This document shows positions 46,201-57,834 of a DNA stretch of 64,000 nt, piece by piece. The notes under the pieces are model-generated. The model searched no databases. It was not told where the DNA came from and saw only the letters and a program-made list of their open reading frames with translations. The DNA is from Malus domestica (lineage: Eukaryota; Streptophyta; Magnoliopsida; Rosales; Rosaceae). A program made the position numbers and the translations under genes. Where the stretch lies: contig NC_091670.1 of assembly GCF_042453785.1 (NCBI RefSeq), positions 40,559,501-40,623,500 on the forward strand. Reading direction: 5' to 3'. Positions within the stretch are counted from its first letter, which is position 1. Every line of letters starts with the position of its first letter.

Positions 46201-49200
46201 AAAACCAAATACAAAGATCTATATAAATAAGATAAATGCATGCAACAGAGTTTGCAAGTGAATCCAGTGCAGACTCAGAGAAAAAAATGCCATTAGCCAA
46301 TCATGCAACTTAATTGAAGTGTATAAATAGTCTGATATCAGTGTCTATTTATCCGATATTTACAACCCAAAAACAAAAACAGCATCCCGGATACATGCCA
46401 CTAAAATCACCTGATATTGCCAATAAAAAATTAATAAATTCACCAGGAACTGGATGTTGAGCAGGGCAAAACCTGATCAGATTGTAGGGAAGTTGAAGCC
46501 TTTCTGAACCCCATAACCAGTTTCCCTTCTGGTTCCAATCGACTAAATGTCACTGAGAAAAAAAAAAAACTCTTCAGAGCCAAAGTGGGGGAACAAAGTC
46601 AGAATGAATTAATTGTAGTACGTAATGAGAGAAAAAGAGAGATGCATGAAAACAAGAATTTACATTGAGAGCATCAAATCCAAAAGCCAAAATAACTTTA
46701 TACTGCAAGAATCCAGAAAACTAGCAACACTGAACCAAATTAAAAAATATATACCTAAATAATATAATAAAAAAATCTTCTTATAAGAGTATTGGCAGAG
46801 TCCTTGACGAGTTTAAGCAAGAACCCGAACATCCATCAGAAATTTCTCCAGTGATGTAATATCATTACCTATGTCACCGGCCAGCAATTGCATGGATTGT
46901 ATGCAAGGGGTAACCCCCTCCAAAACATACATTCTGCTATTATTGTTGGGCCAGAAGCGAAACTGAAAAATCCATTCCTTGCCTTTTGAATCCTGAACTT
47001 TAAGAGGTAACCCTTCGGGTTGAGAAATTGGAGGAAAGTAGGCCTGTCACATAAAGGCAGAATGTTAATTGAATATGAAATAAAAAACTAAGTCAACCTA
47101 TAACTTTTGTGGCAAATTTGAAAAGAAGATTCTTTCCATTATGCCTCAAAATACCAGGTTAGGCTTAGAAAGCATCAAGACGCACCTCTGCACATTTTTT
47201 TGGCAACACCAAACGCCCAATCCGTCCAGCATCACTAGCACTCAACATTTTCTCGAATAGTGGAGTGATTACAGTATTTTTACTTGGATATGGTTAAGGT
47301 GTACAGTATATAAGAATAAAGACTCAACAAGTTTTAAGAAGAGGCAGTACTGTTATACAAACAGCCTTAAGATATATAACATAAAGCATATACAACACTG
47401 TCATGTTAGAGAAAAGGGAAAAACTTTATTGACTTAAAGGATACTCTCCAGATATATGCTGCAGTTCTTGATCAGTGAATCTAGGCCAGTACCGAGGAAG
47501 TAACTGATTTCTTCCCCGGGCATCTGCTCGAGGCCTTGCATTGCGGATCTGAGTATCACCAGATGATTCAACTCCATTATGTGAATTACCATTATAATTC
47601 TTTGCCAAAGGAGCGATTGGCCACAAATTAGTTCCAGTAACCCCCAGTTGTGGGTTTGTTTCACTTGCAGATCCATAAGGTACAAACTGTGGAGTAGACG
47701 GTTCTTCCTTCAAAGAGGCAGACTGCTGGGATATATTTAAACAAGAACTACTTTTCTCCTCCATGTTATTTCCTACAGCAAAATGTTCACAACAATTTAA
47801 CAACCAACTAGCCATTTCATTCTACAGCATGGAGCAGAAGCAAGGAAAGTTGGCATATCTATTATGTTCCTCACTATGCTAAATGTCATGAAAAAATCAT
47901 TACCAGGGTTCCCAATCCCATTTTCAAGACTTTGTTGTGTGCCAATAGTGAGGTTTATTTTCATTAGTCTTTCAGAAAATTCCTCAACTTTCTTCTTTTC
48001 CAAGGTGGAGACAAATATTCTCTCGCTGGCATTAAGTTTGTTAATTCCAGTTGAACCATCAACTTCATGTGGCACCCTTGCATGCAACTCAGATGAAGGA
48101 ATAGAAGAATTGAATAAACTGGGTGCTTGCTTCCATGGTACAGGACCAGATCCAGCCAACTGAGTCCAATTTTTGGTAGACAGGTCCTTAAGTCTCTCAG
48201 ATAAAGGAGAATGGAAGAACATAGATGTTGGCCATGCTGGGTTTGATGTCTGGATTAACAACAGAATAGCATGGTTTTTGGTACATTCAAGAAAATACTA
48301 AAATAAACAAAGGTTGATGTAGCAGAAATTGACGATTGAAACATATGATTTTAGTTATTTGATGAAAACCTCCTTACCATAACATAATTTTTCCTAGCAC
48401 ATGTCATGCACTCAATTCCTCCGGGATCCAACAATGTAAATGCGTGACTTGAAACGATGCATCCACAATGAACCCGCTGCAAAGGAAGACTAAAGATATC
48501 AACATTTATACAAGAAATTCAAAGCTAAAGTCAGTACGACTTTCTTTTTAACATTAAAATGTTTAGACTATACAGGATATAAATTAATATGGATAAACTA
48601 TCCACTTACCTTCCCACAAGACTCACAGCACCTCCAACCAGCAGCATTCATATGAAAGGTATCACAGAATCTTCCTTCCTCATAAGCAACACTTGAAAAA
48701 AAAAAAAGGGAGATATCTTTCAGTATATTGATGAATCACTTAGTAGTCTAATTTTGATCCTTGACTAGCCTGTTGAAATTCTAAGGTGTTCTAAAATTAA
48801 TCAACAGCCATGCATCCCTGCTTCCGTAATTAAAGTTGTATCGGAACTAACTCAGTAACCGGTAATGAAGCTTGAAAATTTGGGCAAACCTAGCAACACA
48901 AATTCATCGCCTGAGTAAGACTGCAAATTTACACAACGGGAAGACCTTCCATATGCCTAGTATTGGAACAAGCAGTTTAAACTTTAGTTTTTCTTCATAA
49001 TTTTCAGTCAATTATAAATTCCTTTTCCGCATGAATCTTCAAAAACAAAAGCTTCCCATTACCACAGATGTTGCAGAAGTTTGATAAATTTGCGTGCCTC
49101 AAATTGTCAAACTCTCACATGAAACTTCCATATTTGTCCAATTAAACCATCTTGTAGTTTCACTCCTTTATGGTTTTCATTGCGGGTTTGCATTCGCCGA

Positions 49201-49919
49201 AAATAAGTACCAGGGGGTTAAGGCTTAGCAAAGTTATATTTGAACATAACAATCCAGACAAAAAACAAAATCCCGAAACCGAGGCTACACACTTGTAGTT
49301 TCATGAACACCACATTAAATCATCCGCTGAATTCAACGAAACAATTAATTCAAACAATCATTTCATTTTTTCCCCCTAAATTAAATTAAATACAGTGTTG
49401 CTCTTCACTCGTACTCCACAAAGCAGCTCGGTACTGGTACAAACGAGAGCTCCGACGCAGTTTACTAAACAGAAACCAAGCTATTCATCCACCTCAATCG
49501 AATTCGAAAGACTAACGGAAGAAAACGGAGCAGATGCTGGTGTTCCCAAACTACCCTCCAAAAAAAAAACCCAATCTTGCTGTGCATAACGCCACGACAT
49601 GTTCCAAATTTAGCAAATTCCCCCGCAAAACCCCGCTCCTAAAACCCTAAGCTCGATTTCAAAACAATCAACGAAACCCCAAACGACGTCGCACGAAGCA
49701 GTAAGTAGAAACAAAGAAAGGCCACTGAACCAGTTCAAAAAATGGAAATTCAAAAAATCAAGACATAAAATGGAATGGAAAATGCTTGACTTACTAGCAC
49801 CGATCGCACAGCTCGGAGTACTCGCCGGTCCGGAGCCGCCAGCCCTTTCTCGGAAACTCCGATTTCACCTCCTTGCACTCAGGATTGTAGCAGACCTTGG
49901 AAGCCGACGACGACGACAT
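43281..49919 (-). CDS. B3 domain transcriptional repressor, VAL/HSI2 family (VAL2-like)
   Basis: Nuclear repressor that binds RY elements and recruits Polycomb or deacetylase activity to silence seed-maturation genes and FLC. Fourteen exons: 49795-49919, 48610-48691, 48378-48476, 47904-48249, 47445-47772, 47186-47282, 46869-47043, 46473-46552, 46103-46150, 45749-46012, 44917-44966, 44465-44578, 44290-44360, 43281-44065; 887 residues, all phases consistent. The PHD-like cysteine-rich domain is at 1-102 ([24 protein letters not shown]). The B3 domain is at about 327-440 ([36 protein letters not shown]). The CW zinc finger is at about 567-605 ([14 protein letters not shown]). A second Cys-rich block is at about 672-718, and the EAR repression motif IDLNIQP near 789. 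The complete domain set and ECK-type N terminus favour VAL2. Intron 1 is unusually long at 1.1 kb. Confidence 0.94.
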
Positions 49920-51028
49920 CGGAGAAGCGCCGCATATAAGAAGCTAAAACCTAGAAACTAAGAGAGATAGTAGAGAGAAGGAGGAGGAGGCTGTAAAGAA
50001 ATGAAAATACAGTGGTTTCCGCTTGATTTGTACGTAATCATATAGAGCGAGAAACAGAGACAGAGACAGAACGAGTTGGAGAGGGTTTTAGAGAGAGAAG
50101 AGAAAAAGAAAGTGTATATATCTTTTATTTTTGGAAGTGAGAGAAAGTAAATAAGGGTGAAAATCTACCTTTAAGGGTTAAGAGTTTCTCCTTCCGCTGA
50201 AAAAAATACACCGATATTCTAAATTACTCAAAGTAAAGTACGATGATATTACATATTTGCTTTAGTCAACAAGCTTAATTTATAATTACACTAAAAATTG
50301 TAAAGAAGTACGTATAGAATTTACGTTTAAGAGAACAAATGCAGTATCATGAGCATGAAATAAATAACTCCGCCGTAAGTACAAATGCGGTGGACATATT
50401 GATATATTCAATCATCCTAACTCATATTTGCAACGAAAAACTTATTCGAATGAAAATTAAATCCAAGTGCAAGAGAATGTACACATAATCCAAGCTATCT
50501 AACAAAAGACGAGATCGAACTCAAGTGTAAATAAGGTGACACTATCCATAACTATACGGAAAACTTAAAAAAAATGGGGATTAAATTCATGTGCAAGAGA
50601 ATATACTTATATATTTATCCTGATCGACGGACGTGACCCACTTTCACGATGGTTTTTTTAAGGGAGTTTTAACGAAACATTTTTAGTATTGTTTATTTTA
50701 AACAAAAATGATATTTTTATTCTGAAAAATCACTCCTTGTATATGTAAGAAGTCATTTTTTCTTACATAATTAGATAGACGACAGATGAAGATTATTGTT
50801 GGTTTTTTTATTATACTTTGCGATCGTGCAAGTTTGTAATTTACACACAACGAACTAGAAGTGTTCTCGAATTAATCATTATACGTAAGGAGCCAATGTT
50901 GTTCCTTGTAAATTTTTACTTGTGTGCGTAAACTTTTTTTTGTTTGATCTTAATGAGCTGCTTTGTAACGTATTGTGAATTACACGTAATAAGTTGAGCA
51001 TGTTCATGAAAGAATCAATACATGAAAG
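49920..51028. promoter_or_regulatory. VAL gene 5' flank and AT-rich intergenic DNA
   Basis: The first 200 bp are purine-rich (AGAGAGA tracts) and probably hold the VAL promoter and leader. Beyond about 50200 the DNA is AT-rich without a gene. A partial family 1 MITE lies at 50661-50740. Confidence 0.45.
50661..50740 (-). mobile_element. MITE, family 1 (partial, inverted)
   Basis: Starts GGGAGTTTTAACGAAACATT and continues with TATTGTTTATTTTAAACAAAA, matching the terminal 80 bp of the family in reverse orientation, then diverges. Confidence 0.5.
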
Positions 51029-51754
51029 TGTTGGATATATGTCAACAATCTGTGATAATTTATATATGCTAATAAATAATAAATGCAGTAGGAATTAACA
51101 GAATATAAACTAGAATACGAATTATAACAACAGACAACTTGAAGATCGAGGCTTGCGTACCGCAATGTCCTTGAAATAGAAATTTCGTCCCTACTCTGTG
51201 CTTGTAGTTCTACGGACGTCTGCTTCACCAGGATTCAACGATCAAGTTAAAATTCCAACACCGAAAAATTTAACTTCTGGCGAACTTAATGTGGTTCTCT
51301 CAGTAAGAAGGTTTAGGAATGTAGAAGATGAAGTTGATTATTTTCTGTGTTCTAAATGCTATGCAGATGGATGTATATATAGCAAATGGATGCATGTTTG
51401 CAACAGGTATGAGAATGGAGTGTGACTGTTGGGAGACATCTCTTCAGAGGGGTGCTTTGCTCTGTGTTCAAAAAGAACTCTCAGACTTCATCTGAAAGGA
51501 TGAGTCTTTTCATAAAAATTAATTAATTAATTATTAGAGTACGAGCCCCAAGGCCCATCTTTTGATAATTAATTATATATTAATTAATACACCCCAAAGC
51601 CTAACTTCAAGGGTGAGCCCAATTTTCTTCTCCAATGCCTATCTTCCAATCACTTTCTATAAGAGATAATGCCTTATAAAGTGTGGAGACCTTGTGGGAA
51701 TGGTCAATGTGGGACAAACCCCACATAAGAAATTTCTACTCAAAATTTCCAACA
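51029..51754. mobile_element. Solo LTR, probably copia-type
   Basis: A 726-bp segment with inverted ends TGTTGG...CCAACA. Its flanks GAAAG (51024-51028) and GAAAT (51755-51759) are a near-perfect 5-bp target duplication. No primer site, polypurine tract or polyprotein adjoins it, so it fits a solo LTR left by recombination. Orientation is not certain. Open frames inside are not genes. Confidence 0.68.
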
Positions 51755-51834
51755 GAAATGGATGTATTTTCAATACAGTACTTGACACAAGTACATACAC
51801 TTTTGTTTACGTGATCTGAACGAGCTACTTTAGG

Positions 51835-52077
51835 ATGCCTCTGATCATTGAGTTTGATGCCAAAGCAGTGACACAAATGGTAAAAAAAGAAATTGACGTT
51901 GAGGCTTCTTTAGTTTTTCATGACATTTGGTCCCTTGCTCGTTGTGTTAGGTCTGAGGGGTTCGATTTTACACTTAGGGAGGGAAACCAGGCGACACATT
52001 TTGTGGTAGCATATGTTCAGAAAGTAGGGGCTCTTTTAGTTGGAATTGTATCCGTTCGGAATTCCTTTTTACCCTAA
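51835..52077 (+). pseudogene. RNase H-like fragment of a reverse transcriptase
   Basis: An 80-codon frame recalls the plant RVT_3/RNase H-like tail: PLIIEFDAKAV, a middle HDIWSLARC, and FTLREGNQATHFVVAYVQK where functional copies read like REGN-AAH-LA. The alanine-histidine element is changed (ATHFV). It ends with an A-rich tail near 52130, as a truncated LINE-related insertion would. No catalytic RT domain is present. Confidence 0.6.
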
Positions 52078-52140
52078 TTGAAAATGTAAACGTCTGAATT
52101 AGAATCTAATAAAATTTAATTTTTTGATAGTAATAAAAAA

Positions 52141-52539
52141 AAATTTCTTAACGAGCTACATTATTTGTGTCGAGTTGCATTTACGCGTAATGAGTCAAAC
52201 AATGTCCAGGAAAGAATTATTATGGTTGAGGTGTTATTCGTCATTACCTGAATAACTGTTTCTTCTGGTCGGTCGTCACTCCTAAATCCTAATTAAGGGA
52301 AAAAGTGTAAAAGTGATTAATACCTCAAAGTCATTGATTCTTCACTTTATATGTAAAGTCTCTGATTAACATGGCAAGAACACGACCCCAACTTTCAAAA
52401 GTGATAGTGACATTTTTCCACACGAAATTATATTGAAATTTTTTTTGGTATGTAAATTTTTTTTATATAAAACAAAATAAACTATTTTCTTACATTTACG
52501 TACGTACTACTGTTGTGGTTTAGAAAACCAATAGCTAAT
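52141..52539. other. Intergenic, no gene
   Basis: Short similarity to 50940-51028 (AACGAGCTAC, then GTAATGAGTCAA and AAAGAATTATTA against related text) suggests old repeats around this locus, but the match is weak. Confidence 0.35.
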
Positions 52540-52814
52540 TGTTAGATCTCACATCGTCTAGGGGAGTGGATCATCTATGCCTTATATGTACATGTCCACC
52601 TCCATATAGCACGAGACTTTTTGGGAGCTCACTAGTTTCGGGTTCCGTAAGAACTCTGAAGTTAAGCGAGGAAGGGGTCAGGGCATTCCCAGGATGGGTG
52701 ACCCAATAGGAAGTTCTGCTCGCATGAGTTCCCAGAAACAAAATCGTGAGGGCATAGTCGAGGCCCAAAGCGAACAATGTCATGCTACGGCGGAGTCGGG
52801 GTCAGGATGTGACA
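52540..52814 (+). repeat. Cassandra LTR 1 with 5S-like domain
   Basis: Begins TGTTAGATCTCACATCG and ends GATGTGACA. The 5S-like part spans about 52622-52738, with GAACTCTGAAGTTAAGCG and AGGATGGGTGACC, the most conserved stretches of plant 5S rRNA and its internal promoter. It is not a functional rRNA gene. Confidence 0.92.
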
Positions 52815-52888
52815 ATTTGGTATCAGAACCACTATGTTGTTCGGTGCGAGTGTGCTGACGAGGACGTCGAACCCATAAGGGGGTGGAT

Positions 52889-53189
52889 TGTTAGATCCCA
52901 CATCGCCTAGGGGAGTAGATCCTCTATGCCTTATATGTACATGCCCACCTTTATATAGCACGAGACCTTTTGAGAGCTTACTAGCTTCGGGTTCCGTAGG
53001 AATTCTGAAGTTAAGTGAGGAAGGGGTCAGAGTATTCCCAAGATGGGTAGGGCCAGAGTATTCCCAAGATGGGTAACCTACTAGGAAGTTCTGCTCGCAT
53101 GAGTTCCCATAAACAAAACCGTGAGGGCATAGTCGGGGCCCATAACGGACAATATCGTGCTACGGTGAAGGCGGAGCCGGGATGTGACA
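52889..53189 (+). repeat. Cassandra LTR 2 with duplication inside the 5S-like domain
   Basis: As LTR 1, but AGAGTATTCCCAAGATGGGT occurs twice in tandem (about 53025-53071), accounting for most of its extra length. The duplication falls in the 3' half of the 5S-like region. Confidence 0.92.
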
Positions 53190-53264
53190 ATTTGGTATCA
53201 GAACCACTTTGCCGTTCGGTGCGAATATGCCGACGAAGACGTCGAACCCCTAAGGGGGGTGGAT

Positions 53265-53561
53265 TGTTAGATCTCACATCGCCTAGGGGAGTGAATCATC
53301 TATGCCTTATATGTACATGCCCACCTTCATATAGCACGAGGCCTTTTGGGAGCTTACTAGCTTCGAGTTCCGTAGGAACTCCGAAGTTAAGCGAGGAATG
53401 GACTAGAGCATTCCCAGGATGGGTGACCCACTAGGAAGTTCTTCTCGCGTGAGTTCTCATAAACAAAACCGTGAGGATGTGGTCAGAGCTCAAAGCGGAC
53501 AATATCGTGCTACGACGGAGTTGAGCTCAGAATGTGGTAAAGCCTGGATCCTGATGCGACA
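53265..53561 (+). repeat. Cassandra LTR 3, diverged 3' end
   Basis: Begins TGTTAGATCTCACATCG. The end is degenerate (TGATGCGACA in place of GATGTGACA). The 5S-like block with GAACTCCGAAGTTAAGCG is the best preserved of the three. Confidence 0.88.
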
Positions 53562-53909
53562 TAATTTTGTATATACAAATTTAATAAATTTCGTCACGGT
53601 TAAATCTCCTTGAATTTATATGGTTGAATTGTACGTAGAGTTGTAGTCGAACTTTAAATTAAATAAATCAATTAATGGCACATTTCTCCTAAGCAAAGCC
53701 ATCAACTCAAGTTCATTTCATTTTGAAAAAAAAATTTGTTTTCTTAATGGAAGTGGTCGGCTATGACAGCGTCCAATGTGTATCCTTTTAATCGTCAGTG
53801 AGGTGAGAGGTTTTTCAATGCATTCGAAAAATAGGACGGCACATCATATGTTACTATGCAAGTGAAGAGTAATTTCTTTTTTTAAGTGTCCTTTCATTTG
53901 AATAATTAC

Positions 53910-54673
53910 CAGGGCAGGCGCAGGCCCAGTGCAGGCATGACAACTGTCCAGGGTCCAAAATAATTGGGGGCACCAAAATTATTACGGTTATACATTTATA
54001 TATGTTTTCATAAGAGTAAAAATGTATAAAATTTGGTTCAATGACAAAGAAATTTAATTAGAAATGGTGGTTTTGATGTTTGAAATTAATAAGGAGGTCT
54101 TGAGTTCAAATCACCATGTGTGCTTATTTACTTTTCAATTTTTACGAATTTTTGTTTAGTTGTTAATTTATTTTTAATTAGTAGCTAGTAGCTATGTGGG
54201 TTGTTATTTTAAAAACATTTGTTCCAATTCAAGTATAATCTTCAACAAACAGTAATGCATTGACCAAATTTGCAAATCATATGACGTGTTATCAAAAAGT
54301 TTAATTTAGTACTCATTTATTACTTATACATATCAATTAAATACTCAAAAGCATCATTATTTTTTTAGTCCCATATTGACAAGGTTAGTAAATAAGAAAA
54401 AACATATCACGATTCATACAAAAACACTTTAAAAGTTCAGATAGAAAACAAAACTCATATCTATCTACTTGTAAACCCAAAGTTTTTTTGTTTCCTTCTC
54501 ACGATACAAAATAAATTAGTTTTTCGGTGTTTCTAAATGATTAAGTTTGAAGTGTTTTTCTAAGTATAATTTTATCGATGCCTTACATGTGAAAACAAAT
54601 AATTTTCTTATATTAAATGATGGCACATTTTGTGATGTCGTCCCGAGCTTCAAAAATCTCTAGACCGGCCCTG
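53910..54673. mobile_element. Non-autonomous hAT element with perfect 8-bp target duplication
   Basis: Short inverted ends CAGGGC(A/C)GG and flanking direct repeats ATAATTAC at 53902-53909 and 54674-54681, exactly the 8 bp expected of hAT transposition. The 764-bp interior is AT-rich and has no open frame with transposase motifs. Confidence 0.88.
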
Positions 54674-54681
54674 ATAATTAC

Positions 54682-55798
54682 ATATTGATTTATGTGCCCG
54701 TAAGTTCAAGCACACTAAAAAATCTCTCCATCGAGAGGCGATCGATGACGTACGACGTGTTTTCTTGCTATATTTTTACAGATTTGGATCCCATCTAGAT
54801 CCAAATTGTGGGGATCCTAGGAATCCTACATTTCCATTCATCGTATATCATGCGTCTATAAATCATTTTAAATTTTTTATTTAAAATTAAATATAAATAT
54901 GACCTATTAAAAACTGATCACACGATATAAAATGAACGATTAACATATAAGGACAAAGAGTATCCGGAGATAATCCTCATCCCATTTTTACATGCAAAGC
55001 TTGGAAGACTCGCGTGGAGCAATATGCAAAAATGAGAATAAATAAATAAATTAGTTTAATAATTTATAGGCCATGTATTGAGCTAGGGACGACAGAGACG
55101 ACAGAGACAATGTATATAAAGTGATCCAAGCATTTCTCGGGTTACGATATTTGATTTGTCTATTGTCTGCGCAATAGACAAATTTATCTAAACAATTATC
55201 GATTGTGTGTTAGTAGTACGGTTTTCTTTTGACAAAAGATGGAAAAGAAAAAAAAAAAAAAAAAAAAAAAAAGATGGAAAAGATAATTATGCTGGGGTTT
55301 GCAACTTGGACACTCATTTTTTTCACACATATCTACACATATTTATGAGATTCATTCAGTAATTTTTTGTTTAACGATCCAAAACGTTTATGTTTTAATA
55401 TATCAATCATTGTTAAAAAAATTAGAAAAATTCAAAACTATTAAAATATTTATTTGTAATGAAAAATATAAATGAACATGTTTACAAAAAAAAAATTACT
55501 ATCATTGAGATCAACGAACATTTGATTTCGGATTTGAATGATTTTTGGTACATATGATCTTGAAAAACTTAAAAAATAAACGGTTGAATTATTAAAATAA
55601 TTTAGAAAGTAGAGCTTACAAAAAATGGTCTCCTGATTCTAACCATTATACTAAATTCATTTTTACGGGGGAGGGAGAACTTGTACTAGGTATAGAAGAT
55701 AAAACATATTTCAGTAGCTAACTTAACTAAACTCAACTATGCGTTATAATAACATGCTATGATTTTTCATGTCTTACTACAATGTAGTCGATAATTAA
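54682..55798. other. Intergenic with repeat fragment and poly-A tract
   Basis: The segment at about 54781-54990 (ATTTGGATCCCATCTAG, then TAAAATTAAATATAAATA and AACTGATCACACGATA) is related to the DNA flanking the solo Cassandra LTR at 57049. A poly-A run of about 25 lies near 55245. No gene. Confidence 0.5.
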
Positions 55799-56080
55799 GG
55801 TATCGTTTGGTATGCAGACGAGACGGGACGGAACGGAGAGGGAACAAAGATGCTCTCGGATGGAAACAAGGAGGAAGAAGAAGGAGACAGAGAGGTTATA
55901 ATTTTGTGTTCGACAGATGTGGAACGAGTCGTTCCAGGAGGGTGAGGCGGAACAAAAATTCACCCAAAATTCGTCACGTGGAACAGCGCGTTCCACCCGT
56001 TTTAGGCGCACTAAACGTAGGACGGAACGCCTCGTCTCACTCCATTCCGTCCCGTTCCACGTACCACGTACCAAACGGTA
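55799..56080. mobile_element. Palindromic MITE with GTTTGGTA ends
   Basis: The left end GGTATCGTTTGGTA followed by GACGGGACGGAACGG is mirrored by the right end, whose reverse complement reads TTACCGTTTGGTACGTGG then GGAACGGGACGGAATGG. The interior is purine-rich and GC-richer than its surroundings, and open in two overlapping frames by composition only. Confidence 0.7.
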
Positions 56081-56345
56081 ATCGATTGAAATACGTATAG
56101 GTTAAATCATTATCAATATTTTAAAGCTTAGTTATGTGAGTCAATATTAGAGCTTAGCAAATAGTCTTCGGCCACGTCTAACAATCAACACAATATTCTG
56201 TGTTTTCTTGTTTTTTTGTTCCTAGGAGTAAGAGTAAGCCTAACAATTAAGTTTTACAATTTAGTGATCGGGTACTGACGGATAAACACATGTACATCTC
56301 TACACACAAAACACATTTTCGATTAGGAAAATGCTGGGCGATCGT

Positions 56346-56466
56346 GTTTATAAATTATATTTGTTGGCTATATGATATGACGGTTGATCGTTGAATTTTT
56401 TTTTAATGGGTTAAAATAAAAATTCAACTATCAACCATCACATCAGATAGTCTATAAAATATGATT
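56346..56466. repeat. Short hairpin repeat, arms of about 50 bp
   Basis: TATGATATGACGGTTGATCG then TTGAATTT is mirrored by AAATTCAACTATCAACCATC then ACATCAGATAG, with a 20-bp AT-rich loop. It is probably a small MITE. Confidence 0.6.
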
Positions 56467-57048
56467 CAAATAGATGATTTCTTTTCGATCTGTTTGCATG
56501 TGATAATCCACTACATGAAAACATATATAGATGTGAAACATGCAACAGATAATACCAAATAAACAGATATATATTATATATACACACTTTTGGCTTAGCT
56601 GGTTCATTTGTGAAACACCATCGATACGTAAAAATGGAAGTAAAAATTAAAAATTTAAAGAGAGGATAGGCTGAATAAAAGAGGTCAATTGCTTGGTGGT
56701 GTCTAAAGTTAAGAGTGCAGGACCATGTGTGCAGGTCCAGGATTGTATGTGTTTTGTAAGAAAACTACAAACTGAAAAGGATGATGATGGAGATATATTG
56801 CAATGTATGAAAGCAATTTGTTTTGCAAACTATAGATTAGGATTAGTATGGAGATACGCATTTTGACACACGTTTTTATAGCTCTCATTTTGTAAAATTT
56901 TCAAGGACCCAAATTATTTATATTTGAATTTAACATTCATAGATAATTTTGACACATCGTGCGGTCATAAATCATTTAAAATTTAAAATTTAAAATTAAA
57001 TATAAATAGTACTTAACAAAAACTGACCGCGCAATGTACAATAAACGG

Positions 57049-57338
57049 TGTGACATCCCACATCGCCTAGGGGAATGGATCATGTAAGCCTTATATGTAT
57101 ATTTTCATCTATACCTAGCACGAGGCATTTTGGGAGCTCACTGGCTTCGGATTCCATTAGAACTCCGAAGTTAAGCGAGTTCGCGCGAGAGCAATCCCAT
57201 GATGGGTGACCCATTGGAAAGTTTTCGTCTGAGTTCCTAGAAACAAAACCGTGAGGACGTGGTCGGGATCCAAATCGGATAATATCATGCTACGGTGTCG
57301 AGCCCGGAATGTGATGGGATCCGAGTCAGGATGTGACA
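57049..57338 (+). mobile_element. Solo Cassandra LTR
   Basis: A 290-bp LTR with TGTGACA at both ends (a direct repeat at the termini) and the 5S-like block GAACTCCGAAGTTAAGCGAG. Perfect 5-bp flanking repeats AACGG lie at 57044-57048 and 57339-57343. No internal domain is present, so a complete element recombined to a solo LTR. It sits inside an older repeat related to 54781-54990. Confidence 0.93.
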
Positions 57339-57343
57339 AACGG

Positions 57344-57834
57344 TCATGATTACGGGATCCCCTAGATCCCTAGAAAAAGGATCCGAGGAGTTGATGATCT
57401 TCAATGGGTAAACAGGAAAAACAAACAAATTCAATAATCGTATAACATTACAAAATGAAAATGAAAACAAAAACCGGATAAGGTTGATAGCATCCCCTTT
57501 TGCACTCAGCATTTGACAACAATATTATGAGGTAGGAATGATTTGGACCACATGATTCAGATTTGGGTGAAGATATCCGACCGGCCTGTTGATGCTGCCA
57601 CCGCACGTCATATGCACGAATCATACATAAGTAAACAACCTATGACTGATATAATTATGTGTGACATAACGACGCATTTCCTGCAATCATTGTCACGTCT
57701 TCGCCTCTAATCAAACCTTATAATTATCGTTCAACATTCTCTTTCTTAAATTCACATCTTTTTATTTATGTTTTGAACATGAATTGTGTGTCATAATTCG
57801 TAAAAAAAAAAAAAAAAGAAAAAAAAAAAAAGGG
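57344..57834. other. Intergenic, no gene
   Basis: Begins with the second half of the older repeat (CGGGATCCCCTAGATCCC) interrupted by the Cassandra LTR and ends in long A runs at 57801-57831. Confidence 0.45.

Larger units (their letters stand above)
52540..53561 (+). mobile_element. Cassandra TRIM array: three LTRs and two internal domains
   Basis: LTR-internal-LTR-internal-LTR, with LTRs at 52540-52814, 52889-53189 and 53265-53561. Each 74-75-bp internal segment begins with a tRNA-Met primer site (TTTGGTATCAGAACC) and ends with a polypurine tract (AAGGGGG(T)GGAT). LTRs carry a 5S rRNA-like region, the defining feature of Cassandra terminal-repeat retrotransposons in miniature. No protein is encoded, so it depends on other elements. 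TAAT lies on both outer sides. The double structure points to recombination or tandem integration. Confidence 0.93.

Noticed and set aside
51198-51425. A 75-codon open frame near 51.2 kb as a gene
   Set aside because: It lies inside the proposed solo LTR and has no recognisable domain.
52622-53470. Functional 5S rRNA genes in tandem
   Set aside because: The 5S-like blocks sit inside retrotransposon LTRs with primer sites and polypurine tracts between, and they are too diverged from 5S rRNA.
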